Shown: piece after piece, positions 28,685 to 41,900 of the stretch
How the letters are laid out: each line of letters opens with the position of its first letter
Position numbering within the stretch: position 1 is the first letter of the stretch
DNA from: Gordonia heveisoli
GTDB taxonomy: Bacteria; Actinomycetota; Actinomycetes; Mycobacteriales; Mycobacteriaceae
Direction of reading: 5' to 3'
Length of the DNA: 64,000 bases
NCBI RefSeq assembly: GCF_030315745.1
Contig: NZ_JASXSH010000010.1
Span: forward strand, 1-64,000
The notes under the pieces: model-generated
Database searches by the model: none
Told to the model about the DNA's origin: nothing
The model's input: only the letters and a program-made list of their open reading frames with translations
Made by a program: the position numbers and the translations under genes

Positions 28685-29278
28685 TCAGGCTGATCCGGAT
28701 CCGGCTGATCCCGGTCCCGGCGGCAGGGGAGCGTCGAGCATGCGCGGCCGGTAGTCGAGGAGTTGCAGACCGCCCTCGAAGGTCCGGGCTTCGACGAGAT
28801 CGAGCGCGACATCGGGGTAGTTGTCGTAGATGCGTTCCTGACCGGTCTTGCCGGTGATGACCGGGAATACGACGACCCGGAATCGGTCGACGAGGCCGGC
28901 GGCGAGCAGCGACCGCGACAAGGAAATGCTGCCCAGTGTCGACAGCGATCCTGCGCCGGTGTTCTTGAGTTCCCGGACCGCCTCGACGGCGCTGCCGCGA
29001 ATCAGGCGTGAATTAGCCCAGGTCAACGGTTCGGTGAGGGTGTTGGAGAAGACGAGTTTGTCGACGCTGTCGAGGGCGTCGACACCTTCGGTCGATGACG
29101 TCGCGAACTCGCTCATCAGGCGATAGGTGTTGGCTCCCAGCAGAACCGTGCGTTCATCGGCGGCCTGATCGTCGAGCCAGCGTAGGTATTCCCCGGTTTC
29201 GAGTCCCCACCAGCCCGGCCAGCCGTCGGCGGCACCATAGCCGTCCAGCGAGGTGATGAAGTCGACCATGAGGCTCAT
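28685..29278 (-). CDS. Dihydrofolate reductase-family (RibD C-terminal domain) protein
   Basis: A 197-residue single-domain protein of the RibD_C/DHFR-like group. It starts MSLMVDFITSLDGYG, has the nucleotide-binding LLGANTYRLM, and the later LSTLGSISLSRSLLAAGLVD and RFRVVVFPVITGKTGQERIY. Such proteins are NADPH-dependent reductases of mostly unknown substrate. ATG 29278 has AGGAGA 5 bases upstream on the minus strand. It converges with the TetR gene and its upstream side opens to the AT-rich region. Confidence 0.85.
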   Translation of the reverse strand: MSLMVDFITSLDGYGAADGWPGWWGLETGEYLRWLDDQAADERTVLLGANTYRLMSEFATSSTEGVDALDSVDKLVFSNTLTEPLTWANSRLIRGSAVEAVRELKNTGAGSLSTLGSISLSRSLLAAGLVDRFRVVVFPVITGKTGQERIYDNYPDVALDLVEARTFEGGLQLLDYRPRMLDAPLPPGPGSAGSGSA

Positions 29279-29961
29279 GAATTCTCCTGGCGCTTGTGGA
29301 CTTGGGTACCTCGATCCTGCCGCCGGGTGATCGTCCTCGCCACGTTCTGGCGACATCGCGACCGGATCGACGGCCGATGGGTCGGTTTCCGTTGGCTCCT
29401 CGAATCCTGACTGTTAATTGCGTTAGCTAACTATTAGCGAGTGTATATTCCGGTCAATTCGGGCGAATGTGACGGATTGTTTGATGTGCGACTAATCCGT
29501 TAGTTAAGGCAACATAAAGGTAAAGGTCGGGTAAGGCGAATGTAGTCCCATTGGAGGACTCTTGCTCATAAAGAATGCTTGGCAGTTCCTCGGTATTGCG
29601 ATGAATGTGGCTGCACTACAACAGGATTGAGGAGGATTGAGGGACTATTGGGAAATATGAGGGTGGCTCACGTTGAATATTCATGGCCATTTAATAGGCC
29701 GCTGCGTGTAGGGTCATCTCCTGTCGAATCACTACCAGTTTCTACGGCCGCCAGTGTTTTTGGGCTCGTGATGTTGGGTCGTGTTCGGTGATAGTGGACG
29801 CGAAACGAGTGCGTTTCTCGGTCACGAATGACAAATAGGACATTACTGGTCCGCTCCATGGCGAGCAGCTGCCATCGGAGTGGGAGCCGGAGTCGGCGCG
29901 ATGCCGACCAGGTCGCCTGAGCCGGGGCAGGTGCGGTTAGACACGCATCGATGGAGTTCAC
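29279..29961. other. Gene-poor AT-richer leader region before the NRPS
   Basis: A 683-base stretch without a convincing gene; about 29400-29870 is clearly richer in A/T than its surroundings. It contains the palindrome GTTAGCTAAC (29422-29431), a TATATT at 29444-29449 that could be a -10 element, an imperfect iron-box-like TTAGTTAAGGCAACATAA (29500-29517), a possible 22-codon leader frame (29562-29630), and a hairpin GAAACG-agtg-CGTTTC (29802-29817). It must hold the NRPS promoter, because the opposite-strand gene points away. Confidence 0.6.
29562..29630 (+). CDS. Possible 22-codon leader peptide
   Basis: TTG at 29562 follows GGAGG at 29553-29557 and opens a frame of 22 codons (beginning MLIKNAWQFLGIAMN) that ends at TGA 29628-29630. 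A second GGAGG follows directly at 29631. The length, strong ribosome site and place upstream of the NRPS suggest a leader peptide, but no conservation can be checked and chance is a real possibility. Confidence 0.2.
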   Translation: MLIKNAWQFLGIAMNVAALQQD

Positions 29962-32900
29962 ATGACCATCTCCGACAAGGGCCTTGTTTCCGCGCGCATG
30001 CGAAAGGGTCTTCCGGATGCCGCCGGCTCTGGTCGATCACGCCGGCCGGTGGCCACCAAGGTCGCGGATTCCAGACACGGCTCCCCGGGTTCGTCGGAGC
30101 CGGTCGAGACGCTTCCCTTGTCGGCGGCACAGCGGGGCATCTGGTTCGCCCAGCATGTCGCGGGCGCGTTGCCGATATCGGTGGCCCAATACGTGGAGAT
30201 CGACGGTGATCTGCGCACCGATGTGCTCGAGGCAGCCTGTCGGCGGACAGCGCTCGAGTTCGGGTCCGGGCACCTTCGTCTGATCGAGATCGACGGAGAA
30301 CCGCGACAGTATGTGGACAAGGCCTACGAACCACCGGTACGAACCGTGGATCTGCGCGACGAACCCGACCCGGCGGCCACCGCGCATCGGCTGATGCGTG
30401 AGGACTACTCGGCGCCGATCGACCTGCTCGCCGATGCCCTGATGATCAGCACCGTCTACCAGATCGGCTCCCACAACTATCTCTGGTATCTGCGTGCGCA
30501 CCACATCGCGCTGGACGGATTCGGCGCGGTCACGATGCTGGGCAGAATCACCGAGTTGTACAACGCGGAGCTGCGCGGCGTGGAGGCTCCCGCCTCGGCG
30601 GCAAGCGATTTCACGGCGATCATCGAACAAGACCTGGCGTACCCGAAGTCGTCGCGCTACGACAACGACCGGAAGTTCTGGAGCGAGCACCTTTCCGCCG
30701 CACCGCCGGTCGTCAGCCTCGGCGGACAGCAGGGTAAGCCGACACTGCATCCGGTCCTGGTGAGCACACCGCTCGCCGAGGACACCGCGGAGTTGCTCGG
30801 TGACGCCTCCGACGGCGGGGGTGTCACCCCGCTGATCGTCGCGGCGTTCGCCGCGTACCTGGCCCGGATGACTGGTAGCGCCGAGGTACTGCTGAGTCTG
30901 CCGGTATCGGGACGGCATTCTGCGATCCTGCGTCGCTCCGGCGGCATGGTCGCCAACATCGTGCCATTGCGTGTCCGCGTCGCGGGGATGGGCGTCGGTG
31001 ACCTGGTCGCCGCAGTGCAGGGCGAACTGCTGGGTGCACTTCGACGCCAGCGCTACCGCCAGGAGGACATCTTCCACGACATGGGCATCGCCCGCGACGA
31101 GGCGTCGTCCTTCGGCCCGGCGGTCAACCTGATGATGGTCGACAACGAGGTGGCCCTCGGTGATGTCATCGGCCGCCTGCATGTGCTCACCTCGGGGCCC
31201 ACGCCCGATCTCTTCGTCAACATCTATCCAGGCGCGGGTAAGAGCAGCACGCATGTCGATTTCCAGGGCAACCCCAACATCTATGCGCACCGTGAACTGG
31301 CCGATCACCACCGACGCTTTCTGCGGTTCTTACACGACTTCCTCGGTGCCGCATCCGAATGTCAGGTGAGCAGGCTACCTCTGCTCACCGACGACGAGTG
31401 GGCCGAACTGTTGCCGCCCCGGGACACGTCCGGGCTCCAGACGCGGACACTCCCGGACATCCTCGCCGACAGCGCACGTCGGCACCGAGACGCGGTCGCG
31501 ATCCAGGCCGGCGCGGTGCAGCTGACCTACGGTGAGCTCGACGCGATGTCGTCACAGCTGGCCAGGCGACTGATCGCGGCGGGCTGTGGTCCGGAGACGG
31601 CCGTCGCGATCCTGCTTCGACGCTCGCCCGCCTCGGTGGCCGCGGCGTGGGCGGTGGCGAAAGCCGGGGCATCGATCGTCCATGTGGATCCCAAATACCC
31701 CGACGCGCGCATCGATCTGATCATCGCCGACAGCGGCGCCGCGACGGTGATCACGCTCGACCGTGATCGCGATCGGTTGTCCGGGAGCACGGCCGGTGTG
31801 ATCGTCATCGACGAGGACCCGCGCGACGGCGGTCGCGACGGGATCGACAGCGGGCCGATCCGGGACGACGAGCGGGTCCGTCCCCTGCGTGCGGACAACG
31901 TCGCCTATCTGACCTACACCTCGGGATCGACCGGCACGCCGAAGGGAGTCGCGGTCACCCATGTCGGTCTGGCCGGTCTGATCGCCGACCGTTGCGAAAC
32001 CTACGGGCTCGACGCCACGGCCCGCGTGTCCTATGCGCTTTCACCGTGCTTCGACGCCTCGATGGAACAGTTCCTGACCTGCTTCGCCAGTGGGGGCGCA
32101 CTGGTCGTCGTGCCGCCCGAGGTGATCGGCGGTGACCCGCTCACCCGACTACTGGCCGACGAGGGTGTCACCCATCTGGTGCTGACCCCGACGATGCTGT
32201 CCACCGTCGATCCGGAGCCGCTGACCGCGCTGCGGGTGGTCGTGGTCGGCGGAGCCGGGTGCCCGCCCCATGTCGTCGACCGGTGGACCCGGTTCGCCCG
32301 CATGATCAACGAATACGGGCCGACAGAGGCGACGATCACCGCGGCCGGATCCGTGCTCGAACCCGGTGCGGCGGTGACCGTCGGCGGCCCGATCGGCGGC
32401 GTGTCGGTGATGATCCTCGATCCGACGCTGCAGCCGGTGCCCAAGGGTGCGACCGGCGAGATCTATCTGGCGGGGCCGGGACTCGCACGGGGCTATGCCA
32501 ATCTGTCCGCGCAGACGGCTGCCCGATTCGTCGCCCACCCATACGGTGACCCCGGGGAACGGATGTATCGGACCGGGGATATGGCCCGATGGGTCGAGAC
32601 CGGTCCGGCGGTCGCGGTGGAGCTGATGGGACGCACCGACTTCCAGGTGAAGATCCGCGGCTACCGGATCGAACCCGGCGAGATCGACGCCGTGCTGGTC
32701 GGCCATACCGACGTCGAGCAGTCCGTCACCGTACCGGTGCACAACAACGCGGGTTCGGTCGTGCTGGCCTCGTACGTCATCCCGATGCCCGGCCGCGCGG
32801 TCGACCATCTGGAACTGGCGGGTTTCGCGCGTACCTGCCTGCCACCGCATATGGTGCCCGCGGTCATCGTCGCACTCGACACCCTGCCGCTCAACGCCTT

Positions 32901-35900
32901 CGGCAAGGTCGACCGCCGGGCGTTGCCCGATCCGGTCTTCGAATCGACCGGGACCGGCCGGGCGCCGTCGACGCCGCGGGAATATCAACTGGCGCAGCTT
33001 TTTTCCGAAGTTCTCGGAGTGGCGGAGGTGTCGGCCGACGACAGCTTCTTCGCGCTCGGCGGGGACAGCATCCTCTCGATTCAGCTCGTCGCGCGGGCCA
33101 AGGCGTTCGGGTTGGCCTTCTCGACCCAGGATGTGTTCGAGGCCAAGACGGTCGCGGCACTGTCGATCGCGGCCACCGACGTGGCGCCCGACACCGGGCT
33201 GTCCGAACTGCCCGGCGGACCGGTCGGGTCGGTGCCGTTGTCGCCCATCATGCACGCGATGCTCGAACGCGGACGTATCGATCGATTCGCCCAGGCAGCG
33301 CTGGTGGAACTGCCCGATGACATCGAACGTGACGACCTGGCGGCTGCGCTCGACGTTCTGCTGGGCCGACATGACATCCTTCGCGCCAAACTGGTCGGCG
33401 CGCAGACACGGGACAGCTACCTCGAGGTACGCCCGCAGGGGGCGGTCGACGTGGACGACGCGCTGGTCGAGGTGACGCTCGAACGACGCGATGCCGACGA
33501 GGTCGACGAACAGTTGCAGGCGGCCGCGGACCAGCTCGATCCCCGTGCGGGCGAGCTGGTCCGGTTCGTCTGGATGCGGCATCGCGGCGGCACCCGTCCG
33601 GATCTGCTGTGGCTGGTGGTCCATCACCTCGCCATGGACGGGGTGTCGTGGCGAATCATGCTCACCGATCTGGCCGGCGCGTGGCATCAGATCCGCGACG
33701 GTGGAGACGCCGGGGGCGCCCCGGCCACCACCTCGGTGCGGCGCTGGGTCCACGGCCTCGTTGAACAGGCACCGGCACGTGCCGCCGCGGAACTGGATCG
33801 GTGGGTCGAGGTGCTCGCCGACGGCGAGCAACTCCTGGGCCACCGTCCGCTCGATCCCGACCGCGATGTGCGGGCGACCGCACAGCATGTGCGCGTGCGG
33901 ATCCCAGCAGATGTCACGGAGGCGATCCTGACCACCATCCCCGCTCGCTTCCACGGCAGCGCCAACGATCCACTGCTGGCCGCACTGGCGATGGCGCTGG
34001 CGCAATGGCGGCGGCGTCGCGGAATGACCGTCGACGGTGAACGGATTTCGCTGGAAGGTCATGGCCGCGAAGAGCAGGCCGTGCCGGGAGCAGACCTCAC
34101 CGCCACGGTCGGCTGGTTCACCTCCCGGTACCCGTTGCGGCTGCAGTTTCGCGACGTCGACGTCGACGACGCCTTCGCCGGTGGCCCGGCCGCGGGGCGC
34201 GCGCTCAAGCAGATCAAGGAACTGTTGCGGTCGGTACCCGACAACGGCATCGGTTACGGAATGGCGCGCCATCTCGACGACCAGGGTCGAGCAGCCCTCG
34301 GTGAACTGCGCGAACCACAGATCAGCGTCAACTATCTGGGACGGGCGGGGGACCGACGACACACCGGGCCGTGGGCGCCGTCCACCGAGTTCGCCGCGTT
34401 GACCGGTACCGAGGATCCATGGATGGCGTTACCCGCGCTCCTCGACATCAACGCGATCGCCGAGCCGGTGCCCGACGGTTTCGAGATCGCCGCCACCTGG
34501 GAGTACGCCTCCCTCATCCTCGATCGCGCGGATGTGGCCGAACTGGCCGCCGGCTGGGTACAGGCATTGAGGGCCCTGGCGTCGCACGTCCGGGATGCCG
34601 ACGCCGGGGGTCACACCCCGTCGGACTTCCCGATGGTCACGACCTCGCAGGAGGAGGTCGACGGGTGGCGGCAGGAGTACCCGGCCATGGTCGACGTGTG
34701 GCCGCTGACGGCGTTGCAGACGGGATTGCTGTTCCACGCGATCTACGACACCGGCCGCGAGGCGGCCACCGTCGGTGACGACGGCAGAGGCGCGGCCGGG
34801 GACGGATACACCGTGCAGGCCGAGCTGCGGCTCGGTGGCACCGTGAACGCCGATCGGATGCGGCAAGCGGCGCAGACCCTGATCGACCGGCACGACAGCC
34901 TGCGGGTCGCCTTCGTGCACACCGCGAACGGCCCACGCCAGATCGTGTTGCGCGCGGTTCCGGGGGACTGGACCTACACCGATCTCACCGACGGTCTGGA
35001 TGATCCCGGAGATCGCGAGCAGAAGCTGGACCGGCTGCGCAGGGAATCGGCGGCTCCCTTCGACCTGGCGCATCCGCCACTGATCCGGTTCCACCTCGTC
35101 CGCGTCGACACCGACGAGTACCTGCTCCTCATCACCAACCATCACATCGTTCTCGACGGCTGGTCGATGCCGGTACTCATCCAGGAACTCTTGACGCTGT
35201 TCATCGCCGACGACGCGGTCGGCGAATCGGCGACACCACACTCCTACCGGGACTATCTGCATTGGCTGCAGAACCGCGATCACGAAGCGGCGCTGGCGCA
35301 GTGGCGGCGGACGCTCGCCGATCTGGCGGGCCCTAGTCTCCTGGCCGGGGCGCCTGACCGGTCGGTCATCGCCGAGGTCGGTGAGATCACCACCGACCTC
35401 GATGAGTCGACCAGCGGCGCCATCCTCGACCTGGGCCGCACCGTCGGGGTCACCCCCAACACTGCCATCCAGGTGGCCTGGGCGATGATGCTCGCCAGTA
35501 TGACCGGCCGACCGGATGTGGTGTTCGGAAACACCGTGTCCGACCGTCCGCCGCACATCCCGGGTATCGAGGCGATGATCGGGATGTTCATCAACACCGT
35601 GCCGGTCCGAATCGAGTTGACGCCGGGCGAAACCGTCGCCGAACTGCTGGCGCGCGTCCAGGCCGAACAGGCCGCGATGCTCGATCATCGCGAGGTCGGG
35701 TTGGGCGAACTGCAGCGGATCACCGGGCTGCCCAACATCTTCGACACCGTGACCGTGCTGGAGTCCTACCCCGTCGATCGCAGCGGTGTCGAGCGAACTC
35801 TGGCCGACGCCGGGTTGCGATGGATCGATCTCGTCGCCCACGACGCCACGCCCTACCCGGTGAGCCTGCAGGTCACGCCGCCACGTCCGACGCCCGGCGC

Positions 35901-38900
35901 CACCGGATCATTCCAGGTGGGTCTGCGCTACGCCACCGACCGTCTCGATCCGGCCGCCGCCGAAGGCATATTGGGGCGGTTCATCCGGCTGCTCGACCAG
36001 ATCGTGACCGACCCTGGCATGACGGTCGCGTCGACCGCGTCGTGCGGGGATTCCGAACGCACAGAACTGCTCTCCGTCGCCGGGCCGGCGGCGCTCCCGG
36101 ACCGGCTGCTGACCGACATCCTGTCGGACACCGCGGCACGGTATCCCGACGCCGTCGCCCTCCGATCCGGGGACGGATCGATGACCTACCGCGACCTCGA
36201 TCGCCGCGCGGACCGGTTGGCCGGTGCACTGCGCCGCCGAGGGGCCGGACCGGATATCCTCGTCGCCCTCGCCGCGCCGCGGTCGGTCGAACTCGTCGTT
36301 GGCATCTGGGCGGTGGCCCGCGCCGGCGCAGCATTCGTCGCCCTCGACCCCGACGACCCGGCCGACCGACTCGCCGAACTCATCGCCGACGCCGGGTGTG
36401 CGCTCGGCGTGACACTCGATTCTCTGGTGCCATCGCTACCCGGTACCGTCGACTGGCTGATGCTCGACGACACTCCGGCGGATGTGGCGGCCGCCGGTGT
36501 CGCCACCGCCCGGCCGACACCCGACAATGCGGCCTACCTCATCTACACCTCGGGTTCGACGGGCCGACCCAAAGCGGTACACGTCACTCATCGCGGACTG
36601 TCCGATCTCGTTGCCGCGCAAGCCGAGTCCTTCGACGTCGATGCCGATTCCATGGTGCTGCAGGTGGCTTCGCCCGGCTTCGACGCCTGCGTGTCGGAGG
36701 TGTTGCTGGCCCACGCGAACGGTGCCTGCCTGGTGGTGTCTCCGCCCGAGGTGTACGGGGGCCACGAACTCGAGGAATTGGTGCGCGCCGCGGGTATCTC
36801 CCACGCGATCATCACACCGTCGGCGCTGGACACCATGGACCCTGCCCGGCTCGGCTCGTTGCAAGTCGTCGCGGTCGTCGGGGAGGCCACCGGTGCTGAC
36901 ATCGTCAACCGGTGGTCGCCCGGACGGCGTCTGATGAATCACTACGGGCCGACCGAATGCACCGTGTGGAGCACCGGTGCCGATGCACTGCGGCCGGGGG
37001 AGAAGGTGACCATCGGCCGACCGATCCGCGGCGTATCCGCCCTCGTTCTCGACGTATGGTTGCGGCCCGCACCAGCAGGTGTCGCCGGGGAACTCTACAT
37101 CGGCGGACCCGGCCTGGCCCGAGGGTATTTCGGCCGCCCGGGAATCACCGCATCCAGATTCATCGCGGATCCGCGGTCGGCGCGCGGGGAGCGCCTGTAC
37201 CGAACGGGCGACCGGGTGCGCTGGGTCCGCGGTGCGCGGGGACTCGAGTTGGAGTACCTCGGACGAACCGACCAGCAGGTCAAGATCCACGGACTGCGGA
37301 TCGAACCTGGAGATGTCGACGCCCATCTCACCGCTCACCCGGCGGTGGCACAGGCGGCCACGGTTGCCCAACCCGGTCCCGCCGGGCATCCGATCCTGGT
37401 GTCCTATGTCGTCGCGACCCCCGGGCAGACCCTCGACGTGGCCGCCCTGCACACCGAGGTCGCCGACACGCTCGCACACTATATGCATCCGACGGCGATC
37501 ATCGAACTCGAATCGATGCCGCTGACCCGCACCGGGAAGGTCGACCGAAAGGCGCTACGTGCGAGGCAGTTCCACGCCGATACCGGCGATGGACGTCCGC
37601 CCGAGACCGTGGCCGAACAGATCATGGCTCGATTGTTCGCCGAAGTATTACACCTCGACTGCGTGTGGGCCGACAGTGACTTCTTCGCCCTCGGTGGCGA
37701 CAGTATCGACTCCATGCGGTTGGTGGCCCGAGCGCGCGATGCCGGGCTCGTGATCACGCCGCGAACCGTGTTCGAGGCGAAGACAGTGGGCGCGCTCGCG
37801 ACTCTGGCCGGCGATGCCCACCCGGCCGCCGCCGACTCGCCGGTCGCGCGACCACGCCAGGTCGCCTCCGATCGCGCGTTGCGGCCATCGGATTTCGGTC
37901 TCGTGGAACTCAGCCCGGCCGACGTCGACCGGCTGGCGCAGCAGTACCCGTCCCTGTGGGATGTGTGGCCGCTGTCGCCGATGCAACGAGGAATCCACTT
38001 TCACGCCAGCTTCGACGCCGGTGTCGATCACACCGGTAGCGACGGCTATACGGTCCAGTCGACCATCGCCTTCTCCGGCGAGATCGACGTCGACCGGTTG
38101 CATCGCGCCGCGCAGCGACTCGTGAACCGGCACGACATCCTGCGCGTCGGCTTCGCGGAAACCTCGATCGGGCCCTGCCAGGTCGTCGTGGACGACGTCG
38201 ACGTCCGATTCCGCGATGTCGACCTCACCGTCGACGACGGTGCCACCGGCGCCATCGAAACGCGGGCGGGGATGCTGGCTGCCGCCGAGGCCGCGGCCGG
38301 ATTCGATCTTTCCGCACCGTCGCTGATCCGGTTCACGCTGATGCGGTTGGCTCCGGGCGTGTTCCGGCTGTTGATCACGAATCACCATGTGATCCTGGAC
38401 GGCTGGTCGATGCCGCTGCTGATGGGGGAACTCCTCGCGCACTATGGCGCGACCGACGATGTCACACCGGAAGGTGGCGCGGAGGCGCTCGAACCCGCAC
38501 CGTCCTACCGCGACTACCTCGTCTGGCTGGGCGAACAGGATGCCGCCGTCGCCAGATCCGCATGGGCGCACGCTTATTCCGACGTCGATGGGCCTACCCG
38601 CGCGGCCCGCGGCGCGACCTCCACGGTGATCGACGCGGGCGAGGTCGGCGCCCGGTTGCCTGCGGATAGTCTCACGCGGCTCATCGATGTCGTCGCCGAC
38701 GCCGGCGTCACCATCAGCAGCGTGCTCAACGCGGCGTGGGCGCTTGGTCTGCGTCTCCTCACCGGTGAGACCGACGTGATCTTCGGCTCCGCGGTGTCGG
38801 GCCGCCCGGCAGAGCTGCCGCAGGTCGACAGGACCCTCGGCATGTTCCTCAACACGGTGCCGGTCCGAGTCCAACTCGATCCCGCCGAATCGTTACGCGA

Positions 38901-41900
38901 TCTGCTGACCCGGATCCATGCCGCACAGGCGCAGATGATGGATCACCACCACATCGGCCTCCCCGAGATCCACCGCAGTATCGGTGTTTCCGAACTCTTC
39001 GACTCCGCGCTGGCATATCAGTCGTTCCCGCTGCACCAGGCGACACTGCAGCAACTCGTCGCCTCTGCTGGGCTGACTGTCGACAGCGTCACCGGCCTCG
39101 ACGCCACGCCGTACCCGCTGAGTCTGGTCGTAGCTCCCGAACCGGCCTCCGACACCGCGGCCGGCGGTCTCACCGTCACCCTGCGGTTCGACCGCGGACA
39201 GTTCCTCGCAACCGAAGCCCACTCCATACTGGAGCGCTTCGTGACGACACTCACCCAGTTTGCGGAACTGCCGGACACACCGGTCGGCGCCACGTCACAT
39301 CCCGACGTCGACGCAGTCATGCCGCGGGCGATCGCGGTGAGCGCCACGCTCGGAGAGATCCTGGAGTGGTCCGCACACCATGAATCCGATACGACGGCAA
39401 TCACCTTCGGTGACGATTCGGTGTCCTACCGGTGGCTGGACGAACAATCGAACCGGCTCGCCAGGGTCATCTTGCGGCGCAACGGCAGTCGACCCGGCGT
39501 GCTCGCATGTGCGGTGCCGCGGTCGATCGAGGCGGTCGTCGCGATCTGGGCGGCGGCCAAGGCCGGTGTCGCCTTCGTCCCGATCGATCCGAATCTTCCC
39601 CCCGAGCGGATCGCCTTCGTGTTGACCGACAGCGGTTCCACGGTGGGGTGCACGTTGCAGCGCTCGCGTCCCGGCCTGCCGGACTGGACCGACTGGATGA
39701 TCCTCGACGACCCGGAGCTGTCGGCCGCGATCCGAGCGCAATCGGCCGACCCGGTCACCGACACCGACCGGGAACGACCGATCCGGATCGACGAGACGGC
39801 CTACGTGATCTATACGTCGGGGTCCACCGGGACGCCGAAGGGGGTGCTCGTCAGCCACCGAGGACTGGCCGGCGTCGTCGCGGCGCAACGTCGGATTCTC
39901 GGTGTCGACTCCACATCTGCGGTGTTGCAGGTGGCCTCGCCCAGCTTCGACGCGTCCCTCTTCGAACTTCTGATGGCCCACGGATCCGGCGGGCGGCTGG
40001 TGGTGTCGCCCCCGGACGTCTACGGCGGTCCCGAGTTGGGTGACCTCATGGCCACCGAGCAGGTCACGCACACCGTCCTGACCCCGTCGGCACTGGCAAC
40101 GGTGCCCGACGGCAACCTCGACACGTTGCGGGTGCTGGCGACGGCGGGCGAATCCGTCGGGCCGGAACTGGTCGCCCGGTGGGCGGGCGACCGCACCATG
40201 ATCAATCTGTACGGCCCGACCGAGTCGACGATCTGGGCCACGGCCAGCGACCCACTCGTCCCGGGCGCGCCGATCACCATCGGCACCGGTGTCGGGTCGA
40301 TCGGCGCGGTGGTACTGGACAGTTGGATGCGACCGGTCCCGGACGGTGTGACGGGTGAGCTGTATCTGGTCGGCGGCGGCCTGGCCAACGGCTACGTCGG
40401 AAAGCCCGCGACGACCGTGGCACGGTTCGTCGCCTGCCCGTTCGGCCATCCGGGAGCGCGGATGTACCGAACCGGCGACCTGGTCCGTCGCGGTGGTGAC
40501 GGGCGACTGGAGTATCTGGGCCGCAACGACTTCCAGGTCAAGATTCGTGGTACGCGGGTCGAGACCGGTGAGATCGACGCCGTCCTGGGTGCTCGCCGAG
40601 AGGTGGCCTTCGCGGTCACCGTCCCGCTCGCCGGCGCCGGGTCGGCGCCGGTCCTGGTGTCGTATGTGGTCGCGGCTCGGGGTGTGACGCTGTCGGGGGC
40701 GGAGCTGCGCGCGGCGCTGGGGAACACGTTGCCCGGCTACATGGTGCCGGCCGCGGTCGTCGTCTTGGAGGAGATCCCCCGGACGGCGACCGGCAAGCTG
40801 GATCGGGCGGCGTTGCCTCGCCCGGACTTCGCGGCCACCATGTACCGGGCGACGTCCACCTGGGAGGAAGCGGTGGTCGCGGCCGCCTTCCAACGGGTAC
40901 TCGAGGTGACCCGGGTCGGCGCTGACGACGACTTCTTCGCATTGGGCGGTGATTCACTCAGCGCCTCGCTGGTGGCGGCGCGTGTCGGCGCCGACCTCGA
41001 CGTCCGGGTGCCGCTGCGCATGGTGTTCGAGACGCCCACGGTGGCGGGACTGGCGGCGGCGGCCGGTGGTCTCACCCGCGGCGGACGGCTGCCGCTCGCG
41101 GCTGCGGTCCGGCCCGACCCACTGCCACTGTCGCTGGCCCAGCAGCGGATGTGGTTCCTGAACCGTCTCGAGGGACGGTCGCCGGCATACAACATCCCGG
41201 TGTCGTTGCGTCTGTCCGGGCGTCTTGATGTGGACGCACTCGCCGCGGCCCTCGACGACGTGACCGAACGGCACGAGGTGCTGCGCACGATCTACCCGGA
41301 CACCGATGGACAGGCGCGCCAGCAGATCCTGCACGCTCGGTCGAGCAGCCTCGCGGTATGTCATGCGTCGTCTGCGAATGTGGCTGCCGCCGTCGAGGAA
41401 CTGGTCCGTGAAGGGTTCGACGTGACCGCGCATGTCCCGATGCGGGTGGGACTGTTCGAGATCGACGACCGGCGCGTGGACGACGTCGGCGAGTACCTGC
41501 TGGTCCTCGTCGTCCATCACATCGCCGGCGACGGTCAGTCGATGGCTCCGCTGGCACGTGACGTGGTGACCGCCTACGCTGCGCGCGTATCCGGGGTGAG
41601 CCCGGACTGGGAGCCCCTCAGCGTGCAATATGCGGACTACGCCTTGTGGCAGCGGCAGATGCTGGGCGATGCCGACGATCCGGAGTCGTTGATGCACGCG
41701 CAGTTGCGCTTCTGGCGGTCGACTCTCGCCGGTGCCGCCGACTTGCTCGATCTGCCTGCCGATCGACCGCGGCCGGCTGTCGCGTCACTCGCCGGTGGCC
41801 GCGTCGCCGTGGACATCGATCCCGACCTGCACGGCCGGTTGTCGGAAGTGGCCCGCAGCCGGGGTGCGTCGCTGTTCATGCTGATCCATGCGGCACTGGC

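Noticed and set aside
29579..29791. A 70-codon frame in the NRPS leader region
   Set aside because: No ribosome site before its GTG/ATG starts, no family likeness, and ordinary by length in this region.
32149..34362. A 737-codon open frame antisense to NRPS module 1
   Set aside because: It mirrors NRPS codons, has no recognisable domain or ribosome site, and lies wholly within a certain gene.
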